This document shows positions 1 through 8,325 of a stretch of 64,000 nucleotides of DNA, piece by piece (within the stretch, counting starts at the first letter, position 1; each line of letters begins with the position of its first letter). The position numbers were made by a program, and so were the translations under genes. This stretch comes from Flavobacteriales bacterium (GTDB taxonomy: Bacteria; Bacteroidota; Bacteroidia; Flavobacteriales; ECT2AJA-044): NCBI GenBank assembly GCA_021296215.1, contig JAGWBA010000008.1, forward strand, positions 1,422 to 65,421, in the 5' to 3' direction. The notes below the pieces were generated by a model. That model ran no database searches. It saw only the letters and a list, made by a program, of their open reading frames with translations, and was not told the origin of the DNA.

Positions 1-123
1 GCTTGAGCAGCCTCTGAGAAAATAAAAAGCATCGGAGATGACGCGTTGATGATTCTTTGAATGCCACCCCGTCGGATCAAGCCGCGCATGCGGCGCAGTC
101 TCAAGCACTATCTCTTAGCTTTA

Positions 124-495
124 GCTAGTTTAAAGTCTAGAGCGTAAACCTTAAAGCTTCTTCTCGCCGCAGGCGAATATCCTCAAGCTTGGCTTGAATG
201 TCCATGCGTTTAGCATATATCCTTCGAAGAAATAGTATGTCCTTGGGCGCAGCCCGAACACCCTTTCCTGAGCAAAATACCCTTGCGCGCAGCGCAAACA
301 CACTTCGAAGAAAGAACACGCCCTTCGGGCTGCGCCCGAAGGATCTCAAGCTCTGCTTGAATTTACTCGCGTTTCGAAAATGTCCTTCGAAGAAAGAACA
401 CGTCCTCGGGCGCAGCCTGAATACCCTCAAGCTTTGCTTGAATAACTATGCGTTAAGCATATGTCCTTCGAAGAAATAGTACGTCTTTCGAAGAA
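124..495. repeat. Tandem array of ~20-bp palindromic units (array 1) with leader
   Basis: A leader at about 128-157 (reads GTTTAAAGTCTAGAGCG, then AAACCTTAAAGC) is followed by about 17 units of 19-21 bp to the flotillin stop codon. Each unit opens with CCT or ACT, carries a short hairpin and closes with AATAT/AACAC-like bases. Examples are TCAAGCTTTGCTTGA, TCGGGCGCAGCCTGA, TTGCGCGCAGCGCAA and the palindrome CTTCGAAG. Stems differ from unit to unit while spacing is kept. Bases 1-123 hold no gene I can support. Both strands are open over much of the array, which I take as a by-product of the 21-bp (seven-codon) period. Confidence 0.85.
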
Positions 496-500
496 ACCCT

Positions 501-2102
501 TTATTCTTCTCCCGATTTCTCGGGCAATTCAGGAGTCGTGTCGTTGTCGGCCTTCGTCTTTTTCTTGACATCTTCGGCCATGGCCTCGATTTCTTCAGGA
601 GTCTTTCCTTTCAAGAACTCGGGGAGGTCCATGCCGGCCATATTGAACATTTCCTGAAGGGGCGGAACCGATTTATAGAGTCCGGAAATAAAGTTCGCTG
701 TGGACGTTTTATCGCCATCGCCGGAACCGGAGTCCCAAACGGTGATCTTGTCGATCTCGATGTTCTTGATCGCTTCGGCCTGCAAACGCACCAGTTCGGG
801 CAGCTTGTCGGCAACCATCAACAATACGGCACCGCGGGTATCGTCACCAGCGGCCTGAACGATCTGTCTCAATCCTCGGGCCTGCTTGGTGAGGATCTCG
901 TAAATACCTTTTGCTTCGGCTTCTTTGCGATACCAGATGGCATCGGCTTCACGTCGTGCGATCCTGCGGAGTTGCTCGGCATCGGCTTCCGCATTGATCT
1001 CAACGCGCTCCTTGTCGATGCTCGCCGGGACGAGAATATCGGCCTGTTAAGCTGCTTTGTCGCGCAGTGCACGAGCTTCTTCCGCCGCTTTCTCGGCGGC
1101 GTAAGACTCTTCAAGTGCCTTAGCTTGTTTTACCTTTTCAGCGGCAATGGCTTTACGCAAAGCTTCTGCTTCTTGCGCACGGCGCGTTGCCTCTGAATTC
1201 GCGATATCGATCTTGGCCAAGTTCTCACCTTCTACGGCACGGGCATTGGCTTCAGATACTTTGATACGCTGTTCTCGTTGGGCTTCGGCTTCTCCGGTCT
1301 TGGCCTTGGCATCGGCATCGGCCTCACCGATCTGCGCCTGAGCATTGGCCTCGGAGATCTGAATACGTTCGATACGAGCGGCGTTAGCTTCCCCGATCTT
1401 TGCTTTGGCAATGGCATCGGCCACCTGAACGCGCTGATCTTGAACGGCGTTGGCCTCACCGATATATCCGTCGCGGTCTTTTTCCGCTACCGATTTCTTG
1501 GCGTCGTTGATCGCCGTAGCAACAGCTTCCTTACCCAAAGCTTCGATATAGCCCGACTCATCCTTGATGTCGGTCACGTTTACGTTGATCAGCTTCAGGC
1601 CGATCTTTTTCAATTCGGCTTCTACGTTTGATGCAACGTTCGCCAAAAACTTATCGCGATTGCTGTTGATCTCTTCGATATCCATGGTCGCTACCACCAA
1701 GCGCAACTGTCCAAAGATGATGTCCTTAGCCAAGTCCTGGATGTTTTGCTGCGACTGTCCGAGCAAACGCTCAGCAGCGTTGTTCATGATGCCCGGTTCG
1801 GTGGATGCCCCAACGGTGAATCGCGATGGCACATCAACGCGAATGTTCTGACGCGAAAGTGCGTTGGTCAATCCTGCTTCGATCGAGATCGGCGTAAGGT
1901 CCAAGAACCCATAGTCTTGAAACACCGGCCAAACAAAGGCCGCCCCACCGTGGATACAGTTTGCCGATCCGCCTCCTACTCGTCCATATACCACGAGGAT
2001 TCGATCCGACGGACAACGTTTGTACCTTCTGAAGAAGGTGACTAGGATCAGGAATACGAATAATGCAGCTACACCTAAAATAGGAAGCGTAAATACACTC
2101 AT
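501..2102 (-). pseudogene. Flotillin-like SPFH-domain membrane scaffold protein, interrupted by an in-frame TAA
   Basis: Read through, this encodes a 533-residue flotillin. It has an N-terminal membrane segment (residues 5-22), an SPFH domain to about residue 200, then a long Ala/Glu/Lys coiled coil with repeated GEANA-like motifs typical of flotillins (FloA/YqiK type). A TAA at 1047-1049 splits it between KAA and QADILVPASID. The frame is unchanged on both sides, so this is a nonsense change (for example from GAA), not an indel. The downstream part is clearly the usual flotillin C-terminus ending SGEE. The start ATG overlaps the stop of the NfeD-like gene upstream (TAATG), the usual flotillin/NfeD pairing. 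Flotillins organise membrane microdomains. Whether the stop is real or a base error is undecided. Confidence 0.85.
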
Positions 2103-2700
2103 TATTTCTTGCTTTTAGTAACGATTAATATGTTGTTGTTGCTAGTAGTTCCGGTAACTTCGACCACGTTTCCCGGATGAAGATGCTCGTCGTCATCGGT
2201 GAGCGCTTCCAGAGTGCGCATGGATCCCTGAATGGTCACCTGCACCTTTCCGATGTTTCCGCGCTGCGGCAAGATCTCCATATACACTTCTCCGACGGCA
2301 CCCGGGGCATTCTTCATGTTCAAGGTGCCACTCTCCACGGCCCTGCTCAGGAAATAGAAAATGGAGGCCATGATCAGGATCATCGCTAACCCAGCCGCAG
2401 TGGAAATCCCCAACGAAAGTCCTCTCGACAAGCCCGAGTCCAAACACGCAATACCCGTCCAGGAGAAAATAGTGAAGAAAGCGATCAGGTTCTTTAATGT
2501 TAAGAACTGAAAATCGATTCCGCCATCCGACTCAATATCGGTATCCACATCTGCATCCGAAGGCATATCGCCAAAAACGAAGGTCATGAGGATCTGGATC
2601 AAGAAGAAGACCTACGCCGGGATCGCAATGATCCAGTACATACGCTCTAATGTCTCCAGCGCCTCCCACCAGGCCGTAAAATCAAAGGCTAAAAAGTCAT
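2102..2700 (-). pseudogene. NfeD-like membrane partner of flotillin, damaged 5' end
   Basis: The conserved part has two membrane segments (around FLTLKNLIAFFTIFSW and a second glycine/alanine-rich stretch) followed by an OB-fold-like C-terminus (GEVYMEILPQRGNIGKVQV). This matches the NfeD-like proteins encoded next to flotillins in Bacteroidota. Upstream the same protein continues as LAFDFTAWWEALETLERMYW, then IIAIPA, but there is a TAG at 2612-2614. The likely ATG (2698-2700) is also out of frame by one base at an A5 run on the plus strand (T5 on the coding strand; T6 would restore MTFLAFDF). Two lesions in one short gene, next to the broken flotillin, suggest either a poor-quality patch of sequence or decay of the whole pair. 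A shorter product could only start at a TTG near 2602. Confidence 0.65.
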
Positions 2701-2825
2701 GGTAAATCAGCTATTGGTCGAAAGGGAAGATAGGAAGAAAATAGTTTCGCATTTTTTGCAAAAAAAGATTTTCCGAACTTTTTTCTCCGTCGATATCAAG
2801 TAGAATTTAATGGGAGTTCTTCGCA

Positions 2826-2950
2826 GGTTCAAAGTCTAGAGTCCAAAGCTCAAAGCATAAAGCAAGTCATACTCGGGCGCAGTCCGAATATCCTCAAGCT
2901 TTGCTTGAATGTACTTGCGATTCGCAAATACCCTTCGAAGAAATACAGCG
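2826..2950. repeat. Palindromic array 2 with leader
   Basis: The leader (GGTTCAAAGTCTAGAGTCC and following AAAGCTCAAAGCATAAAGCA, 2826-2864) is nearly the same as those of arrays 1 and 3. Four units follow: a TCGGGC-type hairpin with one mismatch, TCAAGCTTTGCTTGA, TTGCGATTCGCAA and the CTTCGAAG unit. The array lies between the NfeD-like gene start and the 3' end of higA. I see nothing else in 2701-2825 or 2951-2997. Confidence 0.8.
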
Positions 2951-2997
2951 TCATTTACGCGGCCGCTACCGAACTACGCTAGACACCTGATTTTAAT

Positions 2998-3298
2998 CTA
3001 CTTCCGGATGCGGATCTCCAACGTAGCTCCTAAGCCTTCGTTAATAATGCGTTGAAGTGTGGAAAATCGAATGTCTTTCAGATTTCTCTCCAATCGCGAA
3101 ATATAAGCCTTGTTAGTCCCCGCTAAATCCGCGAGTTGTTGCTGCGTTAGCCCTTTTTGTTCTCGTATGTTCTGAATCAACACCCGAGTTTATAGGTGTC
3201 GAATTCCTTCTCAAAGGATTCTCTATCAACGGATCCCTTTGGTCCGATGTGTTCGTCGACGAACTCGTCCAGGGAAGTCAGATTATTTTTTTCTTCAT
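2998..3298 (-). CDS. HigA-type XRE antitoxin, frame broken by two homopolymer indels
   Basis: The C-terminal 60 residues are a textbook XRE helix-turn-helix (IREQKGLTQQQLADLAGTNK, then YISRLERN). The N-terminal half (LTSLDEFVDEHIGPKGSVDR, then ESFEKEFDTYKLG) is typical of HigA partners of Gp49-like HigB toxins but sits in another frame. Adding one A to the A7 run just after the ATG (CAT at 3296-3298) and one G to GGG near 3187-3190 gives a continuous protein of about 100 residues starting MKKKNNLTSLDEF. The ATG overlaps the 3' end of the toxin gene, the usual HigB-HigA order. Known role: binds and neutralises the toxin and represses the operon. As written, the sequence would not make the full antitoxin. 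Confidence 0.75.
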
Positions 3299-3619
3299 AG
3301 TATTCTCTTTGATTCGAAGCGCCCTTTGAAGCTCTGTTTTAGCCGTACGGCGCGATTTCTTCTGAAATCCCGATCCAATGACCACGAGGTGACCTTCATC
3401 AAACCAGCAAAACATCCGATAGATCTTACGGCCCTGCTGAAACCTCAGTTCGTAAAGACCGAATGTTCCCGTAATATGTTTGAGGTACTGTTCTGGGATT
3501 TGATCCAGCTCCTCCAACAACCTCAAGGTCCATAAGGCCTTCTTTTGACTTTTTCTATCTAATGCTCGATAGAAGGATTCAAAGTACTTCTTGAAGAAAA
3601 CGACTCTTCGCTCCTTCAT
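3283..3619 (-). CDS. HigB/RelE-type toxin (Gp49-like mRNA interferase)
   Basis: This protein of about 110 residues has the HigB/Gp49 (DUF891) pattern: KKYFESFYRALDRKSQKKAL, LEELDQIPEQYLKHI, GLYELRFQQGRKIYRMFCWF and GSGFQKKSRRTAKTELQRAL. The family consists of ribosome-dependent endoribonucleases. As written, the last residues are IKENTMKKKII. A one-base gain in the AAA run at 3308-3310 restores the family ending IKREYYEEKK with TAA at 3283-3285, and an A8 instead of A7 repairs toxin and antitoxin together. That double effect argues strongly for missing homopolymer bases. The gene is transcribed ahead of and overlaps higA. Confidence 0.8.
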
Positions 3620-3774
3620 ATCTCAAAAATACGACTTGTTGTCCGATAAGACAACATATTTGAACGAAACCCCTGCTTATTCATGACGGTAAGCTAAGAG
3701 GAACGGGGGACAGCTTGAGGTGCTATGGCCAATGCCGAATACATTATTCGTTTCATTACTATTGGTGTCGAAAA

Positions 3775-4115
3775 GAGCAGTGGGCAGTGAGCTTTGGGCA
3801 GTGAGCAAGGGGTTGGATCTTAGCAGGTTCAAAGTCCGGAGTCCATAGTTCAGAGCGCAAAGCATAAAGTAACTCATGCTCGGGCGTAGCCCGAACTTCC
3901 TCTGCGCGGCAGAACACTCTTGCGTTCAACGCAAACAGCCTTCGAAGATAGTACACGTACTCGGGCGCGGCCCGAATATCTTCAAGCCTTGCTTGAATAT
4001 ACCTTCGCTTCGTAAATGTCCTTCGAAGAAAGAACACGTCCTCTGTGAAGCAGAACACCCTTGGGAGAACCCGAATCACCCTTTACGAAATAAAACAACC
4101 TCGCCGAAGGCGAAT
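3775..4115. repeat. Palindromic array 3 with leader and GGGCAGTGAGC repeats
   Basis: Short repeats of the type GGGCAGTGAGC (3779-3812) precede the leader (3825-3872, like those of arrays 1 and 2). About twelve units follow from 3880, for example TCGGGCGTAGCCCGA, TTGCGTTCAACGCAA, TCAAGCCTTGCTTGA, several CTTCGAAG units and a final TCGCCGAAGGCGA. The last unit ends four bases before the promoter box of the next gene. In 3620-3774 I see no gene. Confidence 0.85.
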
Positions 4116-4119
4116 TATT

Positions 4120-4127
4120 TATCTTTG
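4120..4127 (+). promoter_or_regulatory. Bacteroidota -7 box TATCTTTG
   Basis: TATCTTTG matches the Bacteroidota -7 consensus TAnnTTTG and lies only five bases before the ATG at 4133. Transcription would therefore start at or very near the start codon. No clear -33 TTG is visible; that position is occupied by the last palindrome of array 3. Confidence 0.6.
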
Positions 4128-4132
4128 CCGCT

Positions 4133-5416
4133 ATGCAGCGCACAATCCTATTTTTCGCCAAAACGGTCATCGTACTCTTTTTGCTTTCAGCCTTCGGCTG
4201 GATGGTCAAGCACGCCGTCCAAGGCAATCTGGGTTGGGGGCCAAAGATCAATAAAGGCCTGTTGACCTTCGTGAGTTTCTTCGACCTGTTCGAGCAATCG
4301 GTCGAAGAGGTGCGCGAACTGCCCAAGACCTTTGTGCCGACTCCGTCCGATTTTACCCCCGTGAACGAACTTAAAAACGACGTTTGGGGGCTCGTAACCT
4401 ACAGCACCCGAGACTTCGAGCGAAAGGTCGACCTACTCAATTTCCGGAACGATTCCATCGGACATTCCTGGACCATCGACAACATCGAGCGTGCACAAAA
4501 TCGGATCATTCACCCGATCATGACCGCCGATCGCGACCTTGTTTACTCGCTCAATGGGGTTACCGGTCTCTTCGCTATCGATGCCCATGGCAAGCAGCTC
4601 TGGAAACAAGATACCATTGCCCACCACCACGGGCTCAACTTCGATGCGGACAGCAACATCTGGGCCTGCACGTACGACCGAGAACCCAAGGGATTCATCA
4701 TCTACCGAGGGCTCATCGAGGTCGATGGACGCCCACTCAACTACATCGACAACACCGTCACCCAACTCGATCCGGCTACCGGACATATTCTCTACCACAA
4801 ATCGCTCACCGACATCCTAGTCGAAAACGACCTCACCCACCTGTTCCTGAAAACCGGCCAGGCCCGGGATCCACTCCACCTCAACGATGTGGAGCCGGTG
4901 CTGGCGGACGGACCCTACTGGAAAAAGGGAGATATCTTCTTGAGTATGTGCAGTATCAGCACCGTATTGCAGTTCAGACCCGGCACGGGTGAAGTGATCC
5001 GCGTGATCGACGGCCCCTTCTACGCGCAGCACGATGTCGACATTCTGAACGACTCCACCCTCAGCATCTTCAACAACAACGCCCACGTGGTGTGGCAGAA
5101 GGCCAAAACCGATCTGCCCATCGGTAACGAGCGCAAGGAAGCCGGCGATCATTACTCCAACATCGTATTCTACCACATGGAGAACGATTCGGTCGAATTC
5201 GTCGCAAAGCAAACCTTTGTCGATAACCGCATTTACTCGACCTCCGAAAGCTTGGCCGATTGGCTGCCCGACGGATCCGTTTTCGTTGAAGAACAAAATA
5301 CCGGCGTCCTCTGGGTGTTGAAAGACGGCGAGGTATTGTATAAAAACGTACTTTCTTCGCAGCACGAAGGCTATCACCATTTGTCGAACTGGACGCGAAT
5401 CATTCAGCAACCATGA
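4133..5416 (+). CDS. Arylsulfotransferase-like beta-propeller protein, membrane-anchored
   Basis: 427 residues. One N-terminal membrane segment (about residues 5-26) is followed by a propeller-type domain with the histidine-rich signature of arylsulfotransferase/ASST-like proteins: TIAHHHGLNFDADSNIWACT, RDPLHLNDVEPVLADGPYWK and QHDVDILNDSTLSIFNNN. Classical ASST moves sulfate between phenols in the periplasm without PAPS. Many family relatives have no proven activity, so the reaction is open. The stop overlaps the start of a 48-residue membrane peptide (ATGA) that in turn abuts a sulfotransferase gene, suggesting a three-gene unit. The N-terminal segment contains a CAGCC-TTC-GGCTG palindrome. 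Confidence 0.75.
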   Translation: MQRTILFFAKTVIVLFLLSAFGWMVKHAVQGNLGWGPKINKGLLTFVSFFDLFEQSVEEVRELPKTFVPTPSDFTPVNELKNDVWGLVTYSTRDFERKVDLLNFRNDSIGHSWTIDNIERAQNRIIHPIMTADRDLVYSLNGVTGLFAIDAHGKQLWKQDTIAHHHGLNFDADSNIWACTYDREPKGFIIYRGLIEVDGRPLNYIDNTVTQLDPATGHILYHKSLTDILVENDLTHLFLKTGQARDPLHLNDVEPVLADGPYWKKGDIFLSMCSISTVLQFRPGTGEVIRVIDGPFYAQHDVDILNDSTLSIFNNNAHVVWQKAKTDLPIGNERKEAGDHYSNIVFYHMENDSVEFVAKQTFVDNRIYSTSESLADWLPDGSVFVEEQNTGVLWVLKDGEVLYKNVLSSQHEGYHHLSNWTRIIQQP

Positions 5417-5559
5417 GCACACCATATCTGTACATCGGGCCGGGACTCGGCGTAGGCACTGTAGTGCTGATACTCATCATCGGTGGAATCGTACTGTTCT
5501 CCTTCGGATACATCATCTGGATCCGCATCAAGCGCCGCTTCCGCAAGAAAGACGACTAA
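5413..5559 (+). CDS. Small 48-aa single-span membrane peptide
   Basis: The product begins MSTPYLYIGPGLGVGTVVLI, continues through a hydrophobic span of about 22 residues (TVVLILIIGGIVLFSFGYII) and ends in a basic tail, RIKRRFRKKDD. The start overlaps the previous stop by four bases and the TAA is one base before the next start, so translational coupling is likely. The Y-x-G-P-G-L-G motif before the span looks conserved, but I cannot assign a function. Possible roles are a membrane scaffold or chaperone for one of its neighbours. Confidence 0.7.
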   Translation: MSTPYLYIGPGLGVGTVVLILIIGGIVLFSFGYIIWIRIKRRFRKKDD

Positions 5560-5560
5560 G

Positions 5561-6961
5561 GTGGATTACCTCGTCATCGCATTTGTCGGAGCCGTTTTCA
5601 TGACGATCTTGATCGTTTGCTCGAAATGGTTCTTTTCCCTCGCACAGTCCAGCGTTAACCTGCTCGATACCTTCCTGGCCCCCGGCTCCGAAGACGACAA
5701 ACTACCCCTCATCGAAAAACGCACCAAAAGGCTCACGCGCGACCTATTGCTCGTAGTGGCCCTACTGATCGTAGCCTTTGCGATCGCGGCCTTTATCCCC
5801 AAACTCTACACCCGCTTCGTTGTGACGGGCCGCCCCTTCGCCCTGAACGAGGTGTGGAACATCGTAGCCTTATCGGTCGGAGCCACCTTGCCGCTGTTCG
5901 TGCCGCGAGGCACCAAGAATAAATCGGCTTACACGCCCCTCGCGCAGCTGCTTCACCACCTCGCGCTCGATAATCCGAATGTGGGTTTGCGCCTCCAACG
6001 GCGCGATGTGAAAGCCGCGGAAAAATTGGGCATCGAGCAAAAGAACGAATTCGTGATCATTACCGGCCTGGCCCGCTCGGGCACTACGAGTCTGCTCAAT
6101 ACCCTAGCACCGCTGGGTCCGTTCGCCTCACTCAATTACGCCAACATGCCTTTTGTGCTGGCGCCGCGCACTTGGGCGCGGGTGTATCGCCCAAAAGATG
6201 CTGCCGTAAAGGAACGCAGTCATGGCGATGGGGTCATGGTGGGGCTCAACACCAACGAGGCTCTCGAAGAGGTTTTCTTTAAGGCGATCACCGAGGATTC
6301 CTATATCGGTGCAGACTGTGTGCAAGAACATGAACTCACCGTCGAGCAGTACGAACGGTATCTCGATTACCAGCGGGTGGTGCGCCGGAGCAACGACGAC
6401 ATTTACATTGCCAAGAACAACAATTTCTTACTTAGGTATCGATCGGTCCGCGAGCACAACCCCGATTTCACGGCGATCATTTTGTTCCGCGAGCCCCTGC
6501 ACCACGCCTTTTCGCTGCTCGAAAAACACCTTCAGTACGTCGAGATGCAGGAGCACGATCCCTTCGTATTGGAGTATATGAACTGGCTGGCCCATCACGA
6601 ATTCGGATGGGGACGCAAGGGCTTTTGTTTTGACGAAACACACGAATGGGCCCAGAAGGCCGAACTGTGGCCGAAAGAACATATAAACCACTGGCTGGCT
6701 TTGTGGATCGCGGTTTATGCCTATGGCGTGGAGATCGACGATACTAACACACACTTTGTATCGTACGGGGAATTTTGTTCCGAGCCGACCGAGGTAGTGA
6801 ATCGAATCTTGCGAAGTACCGCATCGGGCCGAGAGGCCCAGAACATACCAAGTCACCGCAATGAGCGAACGGTGGAACACGATGCCGACGCCGATTTGCT
6901 GGCCGAAGCCGAGCGCGTATACGCCCGATTGCTGCGTAAAGCGAACAATGAACGGGAGTAA
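5561..6961 (+). CDS. Membrane-anchored PAPS-type sulfotransferase family protein
   Basis: GTG at 5561 is preferred because it follows the previous stop by one base and begins at the first membrane helix; a longer open frame upstream overlaps the 48-aa gene. 466 residues: membrane segments at about 4-24, 61-80 and 98-114, then a cytosolic domain with a 5'-phosphosulfate-binding P-loop (VIITGLARSGTTSLL, 166-179) and downstream FLLRYRSVREHNPDFTAIIL, resembling the 3'-phosphate-binding region. In this family sulfate from PAPS goes to carbohydrate or lipid hydroxyls; the acceptor is unknown here. Near the C-terminus (TASGREAQN) the DNA contains one of the scattered CATCG palindromes. Confidence 0.7.
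   Translation: MDYLVIAFVGAVFMTILIVCSKWFFSLAQSSVNLLDTFLAPGSEDDKLPLIEKRTKRLTRDLLLVVALLIVAFAIAAFIPKLYTRFVVTGRPFALNEVWNIVALSVGATLPLFVPRGTKNKSAYTPLAQLLHHLALDNPNVGLRLQRRDVKAAEKLGIEQKNEFVIITGLARSGTTSLLNTLAPLGPFASLNYANMPFVLAPRTWARVYRPKDAAVKERSHGDGVMVGLNTNEALEEVFFKAITEDSYIGADCVQEHELTVEQYERYLDYQRVVRRSNDDIYIAKNNNFLLRYRSVREHNPDFTAIILFREPLHHAFSLLEKHLQYVEMQEHDPFVLEYMNWLAHHEFGWGRKGFCFDETHEWAQKAELWPKEHINHWLALWIAVYAYGVEIDDTNTHFVSYGEFCSEPTEVVNRILRSTASGREAQNIPSHRNERTVEHDADADLLAEAERVYARLLRKANNERE
6822..6839. repeat. Scattered CATCG palindrome (GAGA loop)
   Basis: CATCGGGCCGAGAGGCCC inside the sulfotransferase gene. The stem GGGCC/GGCCC encloses GAGA. In frame it encodes ASGREAQ, the same peptide as the copy in kdsB. 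Confidence 0.75.
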
Positions 6962-7006
6962 GGCCTTGTTTATTTAATGCAATAAACTTCGTCGGTTTCG
7001 CAATAC

Positions 7007-8325
7007 GTGCTTACGCTGTTGGAGCATCAGATACGCAGCCGATTATTCGCGACCTTGCTGCTTTTTGCGGTGGTGATCGTGGCGCTGGTATGGGCCAACA
7101 GCCCGTGGTCGCACTTCTATTTTGAGCTGTGGCATACGCATCTCTCGATCGAGATTGGCAGCTTCGAACTCAGCAAAACCCTGCACCACCGGATCAACGA
7201 CGGACTCATGTCGGTCTTCTTTTTCCTGATCGGACTCGAGATCCGCAAGGAACTCATCCACGGCGACCTGAACGATCCCAAAAGCGCCTTGGTTCCGATA
7301 CTTGCCGCCTGCGGCGGGATGATCATCCCCGCGCTTTTGTACGTCGCCATAAATTGGGATTCGCACAGCGTCAATACCTGGGGAATTCCTATGGCTACCG
7401 ACATTGCCTTTGCACTGGGGACCATCACCTTCATCAGAAAACGGATCGTTCCGTCGCTCATCATCTTCCTTTCGGCCTTTGCCATCGTCGACGATATTGG
7501 CACCGTGGCCGTGACCGCCATCGTGTATACGCCGGACATCGTGCTGTTGGCCCTGTTGATCGCGGGGGGGCTTTTTGCTCGTGATGTACGAAGCCGGCCG
7601 CTTTGGGGGTGCGGTCGACGTGGTTTTACTTTATCATCGGACTGTTTGGCGTTTGGACGGCCATCAACTTAAGCGGAATCCACGCCACCTTGGCCGGAGT
7701 GCTCGCCGCTTTTACCATTCCGTCGAAGCCGCGTATGACGAGTGGGAATTTCCTGACCAAGATGGGCTTGTTGCGCAAGGAGTTCGACAAGGCAGACAAG
7801 CTGCCCGAAAGTCAGCTGTTGTCCGATGACCGGGTCGAGGTGATCGAAGAAATGAAGATGGTGACCAAGCGGGCCGAAGCGCCTTTACAGCGCATGGAAG
7901 AGTACTTGGATCCGGTGGTATCGATCTTTGTGTTGCCCTTGTTTGCTCTGGCCAATGCGGGAGTCCCCCTGGGCAAATTGAGTCTGGAATCGCTAACACA
8001 TCCCGTGTTTCTCGGGGTATTCGTGGGCTTGTTCGCAGGGAAGTTGCTTGGAATTTTCGGTATCACGCGATTGGCCACGGGCATCGGCTGGGGTAAGAAG
8101 CCCGAAGGAGCCTCTTGGTCACAGGTGGCCGGCATTGCCTGGCTGGGCGGAATAGGCTTTACGATGTCGCTGTTCATCGCCGAACTCGCCCTGACCGATG
8201 AGGCGGAGGTCAATGCCGCAAAACCGGGAATTCTCGTTGCCTCGTTCTTGTCGGCCTTGGCGGGTATTGCCCTCGCTAATTCTAAGAAAAAGCGCGAAAA
8301 GTCCAAACGGGTTACTTCACCTTGA
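7007..8325 (+). CDS. Na+/H+ antiporter NhaA (two apparent +1 homopolymer errors)
   Basis: NhaA exchanges two protons for one sodium ion across the inner membrane. The hallmarks are present: DGLMSVFFFLIGLEIRKELI, the ion-site segments PMATDIAFALGTI and SAFAIVDDIGTVAV with the paired aspartates, and MSLFIAELA near the end. The frame changes twice: an extra G in the G run at 7564-7570 and another in GGGGG at 7604-7608. Removing both gives AGGFLLVMYEAGRFGVRSTW and a continuous protein of 438 residues, normal for the family. Two inserted Gs in G runs 40 bases apart look like base-calling errors. The start is a GTG. The 3' end overlaps the convergent phytase gene by 14 bases. Confidence 0.85.

Noticed and set aside
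198-479. 93-aa open frame across array 1, and similar frames over arrays 3 and 6
   Set aside because: The composition simply reflects the repeats and both strands are open; no promoter, no family, no start context.
124-495. CRISPR array
   Set aside because: Units are about 20 bp with no alternating repeat and spacer; every unit is itself a hairpin, and no cas genes are nearby.
7575-7829. Separate 84-aa gene inside nhaA
   Set aside because: It is only the middle reading frame between two inserted Gs of nhaA; its first residues are the NhaA sequence.
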